A DNA stretch of 64,000 nt from TM7 phylum sp. oral taxon 349 (GTDB lineage Bacteria > Patescibacteriota > Saccharimonadia > Saccharimonadales > Saccharimonadaceae), in NCBI GenBank assembly GCA_018127705.1, contig CP072328.1, positions 372,001 through 436,000 on the forward strand, in the 5' to 3' direction. Both the position numbers and the translations under genes were made by a program. This document shows positions 17,682-25,480 of this stretch, piece after piece (position 1 is the stretch's first letter; every line of letters begins with the position of its first letter). The notes under the pieces are model-generated. The model was not told the origin of the DNA. It saw nothing but the letters and a program-made list of their open reading frames with translations, and ran no database searches.

Positions 17682-18077
17682 ATGTCGACAATAGACCAGC
17701 AATTTGTAGAATATATCGTAAAATCTTTGGTAGAGCACCCAGACGATGTATCGGTTGACCGTATCGTTGACGAGAAAGGTGTGCTGTTGACGCTGACGGT
17801 TAATCCTGGAGATCTAGGTCGTGTAATTGGTCGCCGCGGCGGTACGGCGCAAAGCTTGCGGACACTGCTGCGTGCACTTGGAACGAAGAATAGCGCGCGC
17901 TACAACCTGAAAATTGTCAACAACGACAACCTGGACGAAACAGTAGCGAATGTGTCAAGCGAAGAACCTGTGGATGGCGCAACTACTGATACTGTGGAAA
18001 ACAGTACTGATGAGCCAAGCGAATTTGCAAAAAAGTCGCGCGAAGAGCTTGCGGAACTAGACGATCTTGATATATAA
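17682..18077 (+). CDS. khpA: KH-domain RNA-binding protein KhpA
   Basis: RNA-binding protein of 131 residues with one KH domain (GXXG loop GRRGG in LGRVIGRRGGTAQSLRTLLR). KhpA normally has about 75-80 residues and works with KhpB/Jag in small-RNA and cell-division control. This one has an extra acidic C-terminal tail of about 50 residues. A strong Shine-Dalgarno site lies 12 bases upstream. The neighbours rpsP and trmD are the usual company of khpA; rimM, usually between, is missing here. Confidence 0.9.
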   Translation: MSTIDQQFVEYIVKSLVEHPDDVSVDRIVDEKGVLLTLTVNPGDLGRVIGRRGGTAQSLRTLLRALGTKNSARYNLKIVNNDNLDETVANVSSEEPVDGATTDTVENSTDEPSEFAKKSREELAELDDLDI

Positions 18078-18181
18078 TCATAAGTAAGTTCATGCGAGAA
18101 CCTTGAACTGCGAGAAAACGTACAAATTGCTCTTATTGCGAGCAGACCAACAAATGGTTTGAGAGACTTATTTGTGCAAGA
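18078..18181 (+). other. Structured non-coding stretch after khpA
   Basis: No gene seen. The bases form several short hairpins: GTTCA/TGAAC near 18090, GCTC/GAGC near 18133, and ACAAAT/ATTTGT near 18149-18176. TGCGAGAA occurs twice. It leads into a terminator, so it is either a long structured 3' UTR or a small RNA. Confidence 0.35.
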
Positions 18182-18217
18182 AAGTCACTTTTGCTATTCA
18201 GCGGAGTGGCTTTTTTG
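18182..18217 (+). terminator. Intrinsic terminator after khpA
   Basis: AAGTCACT pairs with AGTGGCTT (one G-T pair), followed by TTTTTTG. Confidence 0.85.
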
Positions 18218-18440
18218 TTGGTTGTGAAAGTGGCAAGGGTTTTATTTTGTAGCACAGCTTGCAAGAGGTGCAGGAATCATTTGATGAAAGTAATAGTGCA
18301 TAATTTATAATATTATGTATATTTTTACAAACATAGTTATAAAATAAATTATACAAGTAACGTTACTCATATATAACAATGAAGCAAGCATATGCGCAAT
18401 CACACTAAGAATATAAATAGACGCTTTAGTCAAATATTGC
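18218..18440 (+). other. AT-rich intergenic region before trmD
   Basis: No coding frame. The second half is strongly AT-rich. A 12-bp perfect palindrome, AGTAACGTTACT, lies at 18356-18367. I see no recognised RNA or mobile element. Confidence 0.4.
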
Positions 18441-18453
18441 TATACTATAAATT

Positions 18454-19107
18454 ATGAGAAAATTCCAAATTGTCACCTTATTTCCTGAGATGTTTACTGG
18501 TGTCTTTGGCAGCTCTATGATGTGGAAAGCGCAAAAAGACGGTTATGTTGAGCTGTCAACAATCAATCTGCGCGAGTTTGGAATTGGTGCGCGTCAAACA
18601 GTTGATGATACGCCATATGGCGGCGGTGACGGCATGCTTCTGATGGTTGAACCGTTATGGCGAGCGGTTGAGCAAGCGAAAGAAAACGACTCAACTGCAA
18701 AAGTTGTCATCATGACGCCGCGTGGTATGCGTTGGAAGCAGGCGCTTGCGCAAGAATATAGTGAGCAAGATCACGGATGTATCTTTATCTGCGGCCGGTA
18801 CGAAGGATATGATGAACGGATTATGGCACTTGTCGATCAAGAGCTAAGCGTTGGCGATTATGTGTTGACAGGTGGTGAGCTGCCGGCGATGACGATTATT
18901 GATAGCATTGTGCGGCTTATCCCGGGCGTACTTGGTGGCGAAAATAGCGCGGCAATTGAAAGCTTTAGCGATGGTGAAACGCTCGAGTTTCCTCAGTACA
19001 CGCGCCCTGAAGAATGGCGCGGCATGAAAGTTCCCGAGGTGCTGCTGAGTGGCCATCATGGCAATATTGCTAAATGGCGTGCAGAGCATAGCCGTAAGGC
19101 AGAATAG
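18454..19107 (+). CDS. trmD: tRNA (guanine-37-N1) methyltransferase
   Basis: TrmD of 217 residues, which methylates G37 of tRNAs reading CNN codons and prevents frameshifting. The SPOUT knot residues are present: TPRGMRWKQ, ICGRYEGYDERI, VGDYVLTGGELPAM and RPEEWRG. The C-terminal domain is shorter than in E. coli (255 residues). The leaderless promoter is TGC-TATACT (18441-18446), 7 bases before ATG. Confidence 0.96.
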   Translation: MRKFQIVTLFPEMFTGVFGSSMMWKAQKDGYVELSTINLREFGIGARQTVDDTPYGGGDGMLLMVEPLWRAVEQAKENDSTAKVVIMTPRGMRWKQALAQEYSEQDHGCIFICGRYEGYDERIMALVDQELSVGDYVLTGGELPAMTIIDSIVRLIPGVLGGENSAAIESFSDGETLEFPQYTRPEEWRGMKVPEVLLSGHHGNIAKWRAEHSRKAE

Positions 19108-19169
19108 GAGCCATTCGGTTCAGTGCGCATTGGGAGCCGAGTCTTGTAAGTTGCGTGTGCTCTCAGAAA

Positions 19170-19207
19170 CCCCAAATACCCTGCAAAAAGCAGGGTATTT
19201 GGGTTGT
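19170..19207 (+). terminator. Strong intrinsic terminator after trmD
   Basis: CCCAAATACCCTGC and its exact complement form a 14-bp perfect stem with an AAAAA loop (19171-19203), followed by TTGTTG. The T tract is weak but the stem is very stable. Confidence 0.75.
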
Positions 19208-19359
19208 TGTGGTGGATATATCGGAGAGCGATCGATACAAGTTTTGGTGTTTGTTTTTTGTAACTTCGCTATCTGTAGAATACATGGAATTGCAGCGCAT
19301 GGCAAGTATTTTTTGGACAAATTTGAAAAAATCATGTGGAAAAACGGTATACTAAAGAT

Positions 19360-19800
19360 GTGAAACAGTTTATAGCTAGCATTTTTCCAAAAGAATTTTT
19401 TACAACACGGGCGAATTATGTTGCGTTTTATTTGGCGTGGTGGACGGTTGCGGTACTTGTGCTACAGCTGTTTGCGTTTGAAAAGTTTCCTGGCACGTTT
19501 AGTGGCTTGTCGAGTGATGTGCAGGTGCGCGCTGCAGTCACGATTGTCATTGTCGAGCTGTTGTCGTTACCGTTTTTGTTATCTATGCGATTGTCGGACG
19601 TTGTTCGACGCATTTCCGGTATGTTGTCGGTGCTTGCGCCGTTTATTTGGATTATTCTCAGCTTCGTTGGCAATGGACGCGTTAGCCTATTCGGTGCGAA
19701 GTTACCGGCGACACCAGCGGTGTGCGGTGCTGCTGTTGCGACCGTGTGGCTTGCGGTGGTGATGTACTGCTGCACAGTAGAGTGTCGTAAAAAGAGTTGA
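19360..19800 (+). CDS. Small membrane protein, four helices
   Basis: Unrecognised membrane protein of 146 residues with about four transmembrane helices (WWTVAVLVLQLFAF, AAVTIVIVELLSLPFLL, SVLAPFIWIILSFVG, CGAAVATVWLAVVMY). I chose GTG 19360, because the TATACT box at 19348-19353 ends 6 bases before it, matching the spacing seen at other leaderless genes; an in-frame ATG at 19336 lies upstream of that box. Alone between trmD and tRNA-Gln. Confidence 0.7.
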   Translation: MKQFIASIFPKEFFTTRANYVAFYLAWWTVAVLVLQLFAFEKFPGTFSGLSSDVQVRAAVTIVIVELLSLPFLLSMRLSDVVRRISGMLSVLAPFIWIILSFVGNGRVSLFGAKLPATPAVCGAAVATVWLAVVMYCCTVECRKKS

Positions 19801-19876
19801 GTTTTTGGCGTAAAGGTACTATAATCTAAAGAGCTTGTCGTATTTCATTTGGCATTTTGAGCCAGTATCGGTGTAT

Positions 19877-19951
19877 TGGGGATTCGCCAAGTGGTAAGGC
19901 ACTGGGTTCTGGTCCCAGCATTCGGGGGTTCGAATCCCTCATCCCCAGCCA
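19877..19951 (+). tRNA. tRNA-Gln (anticodon CTG)
   Basis: The acceptor stem TGGGGAT pairs with ATCCCCA, the anticodon loop TTCTGGT gives CTG, the discriminator is G and CCA is encoded. A TATAAT box lies at 19820-19825. A 13-bp inverted repeat joins the 5' leader (19841-19853) to the 3' end (19948-19960). GatCAB in this window suggests it may be charged by misacylation and transamidation. Confidence 0.94.
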
Positions 19952-19972
19952 AATGAAATATGATGAAGGACC

Positions 19973-20001
19973 ATCAGTGGTAAAACGCCACTGATTTTTT
20001 G
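19973..20001 (+). terminator. Intrinsic terminator of tRNA-Gln
   Basis: ATCAGTGG, a 7-base loop and CCACTGAT, followed by six T. Confidence 0.88.
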
Positions 20002-20251
20002 TACAGAAAAGCTTGGAGTTATCTGCGGAGAGAACGGCGCAACGATGTAGGCGCGACAGTATAACACTCTCTAGCGGAAACTTTCTCCTTAACGACGTGT
20101 AGACAATAGCGAAAAGTCTAGCCAGCGATGATTTTAATGTGCCCTGTTCGTATAGCTTTTGGGAGTCGGTACAAAAATGCAAATACATCCTGTAATTGGA
20201 TGATAAAATAATATCTGTAAGATAGTACACAGGGCTTAAGGCTATGCAAAT

Positions 20252-20464
20252 ATGATGAAAAACAGAATCTTGTGCTACGTTTGTTTATTCGCGTCGTTTG
20301 TGGTGTCATCGATTTCTATACAGACATCAATGGAGGCTGGATCAAGCGGCAAAGTCTCGAATGTGTGGCTGCATACGTTTGAGTTTTTTATAGCAGTATT
20401 TTTGGTTGCGTTGGCGATCTATTTTAAGTATAAGTCTTTGCGGGATAAAGATAGGCAATTGTAG
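20252..20464 (+). CDS. Small two-helix membrane protein
   Basis: Protein of 70 residues (starts at ATG 20252 or 20255) with two hydrophobic helices separated by a short polar loop and a charged C-terminus (KYKSLRDKDRQL). No family recognised. The 250 bases before it (20002-20251) hold nothing I can assign, and no convincing Shine-Dalgarno site is visible. Confidence 0.5.
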   Translation: MMKNRILCYVCLFASFVVSSISIQTSMEAGSSGKVSNVWLHTFEFFIAVFLVALAIYFKYKSLRDKDRQL

Positions 20465-20473
20465 CGCTATCTT

Positions 20474-20502
20474 TTGACAAATTGTCCTAATCCCGACATA
20501 AT
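20474..20502 (+). promoter_or_regulatory. Promoter of hisS (leaderless)
   Basis: TTGACA (20474-20479), a 17-base spacer and CATAAT (20497-20502); 6 bases remain to the ATG. Confidence 0.75.
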
Positions 20503-20508
20503 AGAACT

Positions 20509-21816
20509 ATGAGTACGATTACAGCACCACGCTTGCCGAGTGGCTTCAATGAATATTTACCGGCGGAACAAATTGAGTTTAATCGTTTACTGGCTATTAT
20601 CCGAACAACATATGAGCATTATGGATTTACGCCGCTTGATACGCCTAATGTTGAACTGAGCGAGGTACTGCTCGCAAAAGGTGGCGGCGAAACCGAGAAA
20701 CAAATTTATCGGTTTGAGCGTGGTAAAAATGACTTGAGTCTACGATTTGATTTAACTGTGCCGCTTGCGCGCTACGTTGCACAGCATCAGGGTGAATTGG
20801 CATTTCCGTTCCGGCGCTATCAAATTGGCAAAGTGTATCGCGCAGAGCGGGCGCAGGCGGGGCGATTTCGTGAATTTTATCAGTGCGACATTGACATGAT
20901 CGGCAGTGATAGTTCAATAGCGGATGCAGAATTTCCGGCGATCATCAATGAGATTTTCGAGCAGTTTGATTTTGGCGAATTTACGATCCGTATCAATAAC
21001 CGTAAAGTGCTAAATGGATTTTTTGACGAACTTGGTTTGGGTGCGGCGGCGACTGACGTATTACGGATTATCGACAAAATTGAAAAAATCAGCCGTGGTG
21101 ATTTGATGGCTGAGTTGCATAATGCCGGTTGCAGCGACGAACAAGTCGCACGCTTATTGGAATTTATCACGATTCAAGGTGAGAATGACGAAATTCTACG
21201 CAAACTTGAGACGATTGACATCAATAACGAACAATTCCAGACGGGTGCGCGTGAACTTCATGACGTGCTGACAGCGCTGCGTGCAATGCATGTTCCGGAG
21301 CGGCGCGTGAAGCTTGACCTGACAATTACACGCGGTTTGGATTATTACACTGGTACGGTGTACGAAACTAATTTGAACGACCACCCGGAGGTCGGCAGCG
21401 TGTGTTCGGGTGGGCGGTACGATAATCTGACGGCGAATTATTCCAAGCGATCGTTGCCGGGTGTGGGGATCTCGATCGGCCTGTCGCGGTTGTTCTATAA
21501 ATTGCGCGAAGCGGGGATTGTTAAGCCGGCGCAGCAAACGCTTGCACGCGTGATGGTGGCGCCGCTTAGTTCCGCACAGTTGACGCGTGCGCTTGATGTG
21601 GCACATGAACTGCGCACGGTGTGCCCGGTGACGACGTACGTTGATGATGTTACAGCCGGCAAGAAACTGAAATATGCCGACAAACTTGGCGTTCGCTATG
21701 CAGTGCTAATCGGCGAAGATGAAGCAGCGGCGGGCGATGTAACGCTAAAAGATATGCAGACGGGCGAGAATCGGCGCATGTCGGTGCGCAATGTTTGCGA
21801 TCTGTTGCAAGCGTAA
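20509..21816 (+). CDS. hisS: Histidyl-tRNA synthetase
   Basis: Class II HisRS of 435 residues. Motif 2 (RRYQIGKVYRAERAQAGRFR) and the histidine-binding stretch GLDYYTGTVYE are clear, as is motif 3 (LPGVGISIGLSRLFY). The C-terminal anticodon-binding domain follows (ARVMVAPLSS to the end). Its leaderless promoter has a consensus -35. Confidence 0.96.
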   Translation: MSTITAPRLPSGFNEYLPAEQIEFNRLLAIIRTTYEHYGFTPLDTPNVELSEVLLAKGGGETEKQIYRFERGKNDLSLRFDLTVPLARYVAQHQGELAFPFRRYQIGKVYRAERAQAGRFREFYQCDIDMIGSDSSIADAEFPAIINEIFEQFDFGEFTIRINNRKVLNGFFDELGLGAAATDVLRIIDKIEKISRGDLMAELHNAGCSDEQVARLLEFITIQGENDEILRKLETIDINNEQFQTGARELHDVLTALRAMHVPERRVKLDLTITRGLDYYTGTVYETNLNDHPEVGSVCSGGRYDNLTANYSKRSLPGVGISIGLSRLFYKLREAGIVKPAQQTLARVMVAPLSSAQLTRALDVAHELRTVCPVTTYVDDVTAGKKLKYADKLGVRYAVLIGEDEAAAGDVTLKDMQTGENRRMSVRNVCDLLQA

Positions 21817-21886
21817 GACACTTATGCTTGAGTTTTGCTAAAAATCTGTTGCAAAAACCACTTTCTTTTCACGCGTTTTCACGTAG

Positions 21887-21892
21887 TATACT
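21887..21892 (+). promoter_or_regulatory. -10 box before the short uORF and secreted protein gene
   Basis: TATACT ends 6 bases before an ATG at 21899. Confidence 0.55.
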
Positions 21893-21898
21893 TGAGGT

Positions 21899-21943
21899 AT
21901 GAGCAAAGCTCATGCTAAAAACGAAAGGAGGACGACAACATGA
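21899..21943 (+). CDS. Possible 14-codon leaderless upstream ORF
   Basis: ATG at 21899 is 6 bases from a TATACT box, the spacing seen for leaderless genes here. The frame reads MSKAHAKNERRTTT and stops at TGA, overlapping the next gene's start as ATGA. The Shine-Dalgarno site of the main gene (AAAGGAGG) lies inside it. Its first 15 bases are a hairpin (ATGAGC-AAA-GCTCAT). It could couple or regulate translation of the downstream gene. Confidence 0.4.
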   Translation: MSKAHAKNERRTTT

Positions 21944-22308
21944 AAATGTCCACCAAGACAATTGCATCACTGATGGTGGTGACGGCGGTTGCTTCTGCGA
22001 TACCTGGGGTAAGCCAGCTTGGCGTACCACGGCAGCGTCGCAAATCACAATTTGATAAATTACTAGCGGTTCATGATCGCAAAGGTGAACTACGCGCAGA
22101 GATTTTGGGGATTAGCGCGCTCACGTTTCGTCAGATGAGTCGTACGCGTTCATTTGCACAGATCGTACGCGAGTGCGGTATTGGTTCGACGCGGGCGTTT
22201 CGCTTGGCGTTATTCGGGCGATTGCGCGACGAATTATTGCGCCGCGGCTGGTCGCGAGCGAAGATTGACGCGTATATGACGGCGCGCGCAGTCCGCGTGG
22301 CAGCGTAG
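21940..22308 (+). CDS. Short secreted basic protein
   Basis: Protein of 122 residues with a signal-peptide-like start (KTIASLMVVTAVASAIPGVS, cleavage plausible near residue 25) and a strongly basic, arginine-rich body. Two segments (LRAEILGISALTFRQMSRTR and IRECG...) look helical. No family recognised. The Shine-Dalgarno site AAAGGAGG is excellent. Upstream sits a short overlapping ORF. Confidence 0.7.
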   Translation: MKMSTKTIASLMVVTAVASAIPGVSQLGVPRQRRKSQFDKLLAVHDRKGELRAEILGISALTFRQMSRTRSFAQIVRECGIGSTRAFRLALFGRLRDELLRRGWSRAKIDAYMTARAVRVAA

Positions 22309-22325
22309 TCTTTTAGCAAAAAAAC

Positions 22326-22359
22326 TGCTCGGAAATTAATGATTTTCGGGCAACTTTTG
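22326..22359 (+). terminator. Possible terminator
   Basis: GCTCGGAAA pairs with TTTTCGGGC (two G-T pairs), followed by AACTTTTG. Confidence 0.4.
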
Positions 22360-22443
22360 TATACAACAACATAAATAGCGTATATAAACATGAATGAGAC
22401 GCTATCGCTAGTGTTATGCTACTAAAATTATTAATTTCAAGAA

Positions 22444-22473
22444 TTGACATAAGCATATATAGTATACTATCAT
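22444..22473 (+). promoter_or_regulatory. Likely promoter of the nrdDG operon
   Basis: TTGACA at 22444-22449 with TATCAT at 22468-22473 (18-base spacer); TATACT at 22463-22468 is an alternative -10. A 12-bp palindrome, ATAGTATACTAT, covers 22459-22470. The remaining 311-base gap before nrdD has no other gene. Confidence 0.5.
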
Positions 22474-22482
22474 GAAATACAT

Positions 22483-22498
22483 ACGCTATATATAGCGT
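22483..22498 (+). promoter_or_regulatory. Candidate NrdR box
   Basis: ACGCTATATATAGCGT is a 16-bp perfect palindrome whose core CTATATATAG fits the known NrdR-box consensus (acaCwATATaTwGtgt). A weaker half-site lies about three helical turns upstream, near 22450-22465. NrdR represses ribonucleotide reductase genes when dATP is plentiful. Confidence 0.65.
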
Positions 22499-22619
22499 TT
22501 CGCTGTATCTCTGGAGGGCGATCGGCGGTATCATATAAACAAACAATAAATAATAAGTAGAAGTGCGCTGACGTCGTTGGTGTTTCGTTTTGTGCGCTTA
22601 AAATTATACAAGGAGGGGT

Positions 22620-24335
22620 ATGTATAACTACATCAAAAAACGCGACGGCCGAAAGGTCAAATTCAACGACCGCAAGATTATGTCGGCGATTGAGCGCGCT
22701 GGACTTGAGACGGGCGAGTTTGCAGAAGCCGAAGCAGACAAGCTGACGAAAAAAGTATTGGCGCGCGCCGAAAAAGAGTTAACGGAAAAAGTGCCGGGTG
22801 TCGAGCAGGTTCAAGATATTGTCGAAGAAGTTTTGCTTAGCAGCCGCTATAAAAAAACCGCCAAAGCATATATTATTTATCGCGATCAGCATAAGAAACT
22901 GCGCGAAATTACCGATGCGGCGCACCTTGACTTGATGGATCAGTACTTATCGCGGCTTGACTGGCGTGTGAACGAAAATTCAAATATGGGGTATAGCTTG
23001 CAAGGCTTAAACAACTACATCGCGAGCGAAGTTAGCAAAACATATTGGCTTAATAAGGTTTACACACCGGAAATCGGTCGGTTGCACCGCTCGGGCGATA
23101 TGCATATTCATGATTTGAATTTGCTGAGCGTGTACTGTGTGGGCTGGGATTTGCAGGATTTGCTGCGCAGCGGATTCACAGGTGTGCAAAACAAGATTTC
23201 CAGCAAACCGGCGAAGCACTTTCGTGCGATTCTCGGGCAAGTTGTCAACTTTTTCTATACGCTGCAAGGCGAGGCGGCAGGCGCGCAAGCATTTAGTAAC
23301 TTTGATACGCTGCTTGCGCCATTTATCAAATACGACAAGTTGTCGTACGACGAGGTGAAGCAGTCGCTGCAGGAATTCGTGTTTAATGTGAATGTGCCGA
23401 CGCGCGTTGGTTTTCAGACGCCGTTTACAAACATTACGCTTGACCTGGAGTGCCCGAGCTATATGAAGGGGCAGCCTGTGGTGATCGGCGGCGAATTACA
23501 AGATACGAATTACGGCGATCACCAAGAAGAGATGAACATGTTTAACCGCGCGCTGCTTGAAGTCTTAACCGAAGGCGACGCAAGCGGGCGTGTGTTCACG
23601 TTCCCGATTCCAACCTATAATATCACGAAGGACTTTAACTGGGATAATCCAGTGATTGAGAATTTGTGGGAAGCGAGTGCAAAGTACGGTATTCCATACT
23701 TTAGCAATTTCGTCAATAGCGACATGAGTCCGGAAGACGCGCGTAGCATGTGCTGCCGCCTGCGCATTGATAATCGCCAGTTAGAATATCGCGGCGGCGG
23801 GTTGTTTGGCAGTAACCCGATGACTGGTTCGGTTGGCGTAGTGACGATTAATTTGCCGCGCTTGGCGCTGAAATCAAAAGATGAAACAGAATTTCGCAAG
23901 GGTCTTGACTATCTGATGGAGAAGGCGAAGGAGTCGCTTGAAGTGAAACGCAAAACGCTGGAAGTTCTGACTGACAAGAATCTTTATCCGTATACGAAAT
24001 TCTATCTGCGTGATATCAAGAAGCGGTTCGGTGTATATTGGAAAAACCACTTCTCGACAATTGGGCTGATCGGCATGAATGAGGCGGCGCTGAATTTACT
24101 CGGCGCGGACATTGGCAGCGATACGGGCAGAGAATTTGCGGAGCGCACGCTTGATTATATGCGCAATCGTTTGGTTGAATTTCAGAAAGAGACGGGTAAT
24201 AACTATAATTTGGAAGCGACGCCAGCTGAAGGCACGACGTACCGTTTGGCGCGAATTGATAAAGCGGACTTTCCAGAAACGGCGCATTTCGCGAACGGTA
24301 TCGGTGCGGCGGTTGAGCATCCGTTTTTATACTAA
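22620..24335 (+). CDS. nrdD: Anaerobic ribonucleoside-triphosphate reductase, N-terminal part (frameshifted)
   Basis: Class III ribonucleotide reductase catalytic subunit, 571 residues before a premature stop. It makes dNTPs without oxygen by a glycyl radical made by NrdG. The N-terminal ATP-cone (KKRDGRKVKFNDRKIMSAIE) and the finger-loop core (RSGDMHIHDLNLLSVYCVGW, FTNITLDLECP, MCCRLRIDN) are present. After EHPF the frame reaches a stop, while the expected continuation is found one base further on, so a single extra T in the TTTTT run (24324-24328) separates the two parts. It begins with GGAGGGGT as Shine-Dalgarno site and sits behind an NrdR-like box. Confidence 0.92.
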   Translation: MYNYIKKRDGRKVKFNDRKIMSAIERAGLETGEFAEAEADKLTKKVLARAEKELTEKVPGVEQVQDIVEEVLLSSRYKKTAKAYIIYRDQHKKLREITDAAHLDLMDQYLSRLDWRVNENSNMGYSLQGLNNYIASEVSKTYWLNKVYTPEIGRLHRSGDMHIHDLNLLSVYCVGWDLQDLLRSGFTGVQNKISSKPAKHFRAILGQVVNFFYTLQGEAAGAQAFSNFDTLLAPFIKYDKLSYDEVKQSLQEFVFNVNVPTRVGFQTPFTNITLDLECPSYMKGQPVVIGGELQDTNYGDHQEEMNMFNRALLEVLTEGDASGRVFTFPIPTYNITKDFNWDNPVIENLWEASAKYGIPYFSNFVNSDMSPEDARSMCCRLRIDNRQLEYRGGGLFGSNPMTGSVGVVTINLPRLALKSKDETEFRKGLDYLMEKAKESLEVKRKTLEVLTDKNLYPYTKFYLRDIKKRFGVYWKNHFSTIGLIGMNEAALNLLGADIGSDTGREFAERTLDYMRNRLVEFQKETGNNYNLEATPAEGTTYRLARIDKADFPETAHFANGIGAAVEHPFLY

Positions 24336-24729
24336 CTCGACGCATTTACCAGTTAATTATACTGACGACCTGTTTGAATTACTTGATTTGCAGGATGAGT
24401 TGCAAACGAAGTATACAGGCGGCACGGTGATTCACTTCTTCTTGGGTGAGCGCATGGCAAATGCAAAAACGCTTAAAGGACTCGTGAAGAAGATTTGTGA
24501 TAATTACCGTTTGCCGTATTTTACCTTTAGTCCAAGTTTCAGCATTTGCCGCAATCACGGATATTTGCTTGGCGAGCAGGCGCATTGTCCGAAGTGTAAC
24601 GAGCCATGCGAAGTATATTCGCGCGTAGTTGGTTTCTTGCGCCCGGTCGAGCAATGGAACAAGGGTAAGCAGGCTGAGTTTGCGATGCGCGAACACTATG
24701 ATAAGGTGGTTGAAGTAGTAAAAAAGTAG
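24326..24729 (+). CDS. nrdD: NrdD C-terminal part with glycyl-radical domain (+1 frame)
   Basis: About 134 codons in the +1 frame continue NrdD: YTNSTHLPVNYTDDLFELLD directly follows EHPF in homologues. It carries four cysteines of the zinc site (SIC, HCPKC, PC) and the glycyl-radical region RVVGFLRPVEQWNKGKQ. No start codon or Shine-Dalgarno site serves this part alone, so the enzyme needs a +1 shift, or the locus has a real or sequencing indel. Without this part the enzyme cannot work. Confidence 0.88.
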
Positions 24730-24736
24730 GAGAGGC

Positions 24737-24778
24737 GGTGTCTCGGAATACGGTTTAGTTACCGCATTCCGAGACGCT
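24737..24778 (+). other. Long hairpin between nrdD and nrdG
   Basis: GTCTCGGAAT-A-CGGT, loop TTAGTT, ACCG-C-ATTCCGAGAC, extended by G-T and G-C pairs. No T tract follows, so it is unlikely to be a strong terminator; RNA stability or differential expression control is more likely. Confidence 0.55.
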
Positions 24779-24793
24779 ATACAGGTAGCGGAA

Positions 24794-25480
24794 ATGGTAA
24801 TCGGTGGCGTACAGAAATTTAGTACAGTAGACGACCCGGGCTATGTAGTAGCGGGATTGTTTACCGTTGGCTGCAATATGCGCTGCGGATACTGCCATAA
24901 TCCCGAACTAGTGTTGCCAGAGCAATATGCAGGCGGCATTCCCGAAGATGAGATTTTTGAGTTTTTGGAGTCGCGGCGCGGCAAACTAGACGGCGTATTT
25001 ATTAGCGGCGGCGAGCCGACGATGCACGATGATCTGCCGGATTTAATACGTCACTGCAAGAATATGGGATTTCGGGTGAAGTTAGATACAAATGGCACGC
25101 ATCCGGATATGCTGCGCGATATTCTGGCGGAAGGTTTGGTTGATTTTATCGCGATGGATGTGAAGGGTCCGCTGAGCAAGTATTCGCAAATCGCTGCTCG
25201 ACCAGTGAATCTGGATGCGATCAAAGAATCAATCCGGCTGATAAAAACGATTGATCATGAGTTTCGGACGACTATCGTGAAAGGACAGTTGGAGGTTGAT
25301 GATTTTGGGGCGGTCGGCGAACTAGTAGATGGCGCGCAGCGGTTTGCGTTGCAATATTTTTTGACTGGTCCGACGCTTGTCAGTCCGCAGTTTCGCGATC
25401 GCGTGAGTTTTTCGCCGGATGAAATGGAACAAGCGAAACAAATTATGCTGCGACACGTGGCAGAATGCGTGGTGCGCTGA
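24794..25480 (+). CDS. nrdG: Anaerobic ribonucleotide reductase activating protein
   Basis: Radical SAM protein of 228 residues. CNMRCGYC holds the CX3CX2C iron-sulfur motif (Cys 27, 31, 34), and GGEPTMHDDLP is the SAM-binding GGE region. The fold and length fit NrdG/pyruvate formate-lyase-activating enzyme family ('NrdG2' type with TIM-barrel half). It makes the glycyl radical on NrdD, the upstream gene. Its stop overlaps the next start as TGATG. Confidence 0.93.
   Translation: MVIGGVQKFSTVDDPGYVVAGLFTVGCNMRCGYCHNPELVLPEQYAGGIPEDEIFEFLESRRGKLDGVFISGGEPTMHDDLPDLIRHCKNMGFRVKLDTNGTHPDMLRDILAEGLVDFIAMDVKGPLSKYSQIAARPVNLDAIKESIRLIKTIDHEFRTTIVKGQLEVDDFGAVGELVDGAQRFALQYFLTGPTLVSPQFRDRVSFSPDEMEQAKQIMLRHVAECVVR

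Noticed and set aside
19826-20230. Minus-strand ORF of 134 codons containing GMRDSNPRMLGPEPSALPL
   Set aside because: This is the well-known false protein read from the antisense of a tRNA, here tRNA-Gln. It has no Shine-Dalgarno site or family.
24333-24335. Stop codon in nrdD as a recoded amino acid
   Set aside because: The codon is TAA, and homologous sequence resumes in the +1 frame, not in the same frame.
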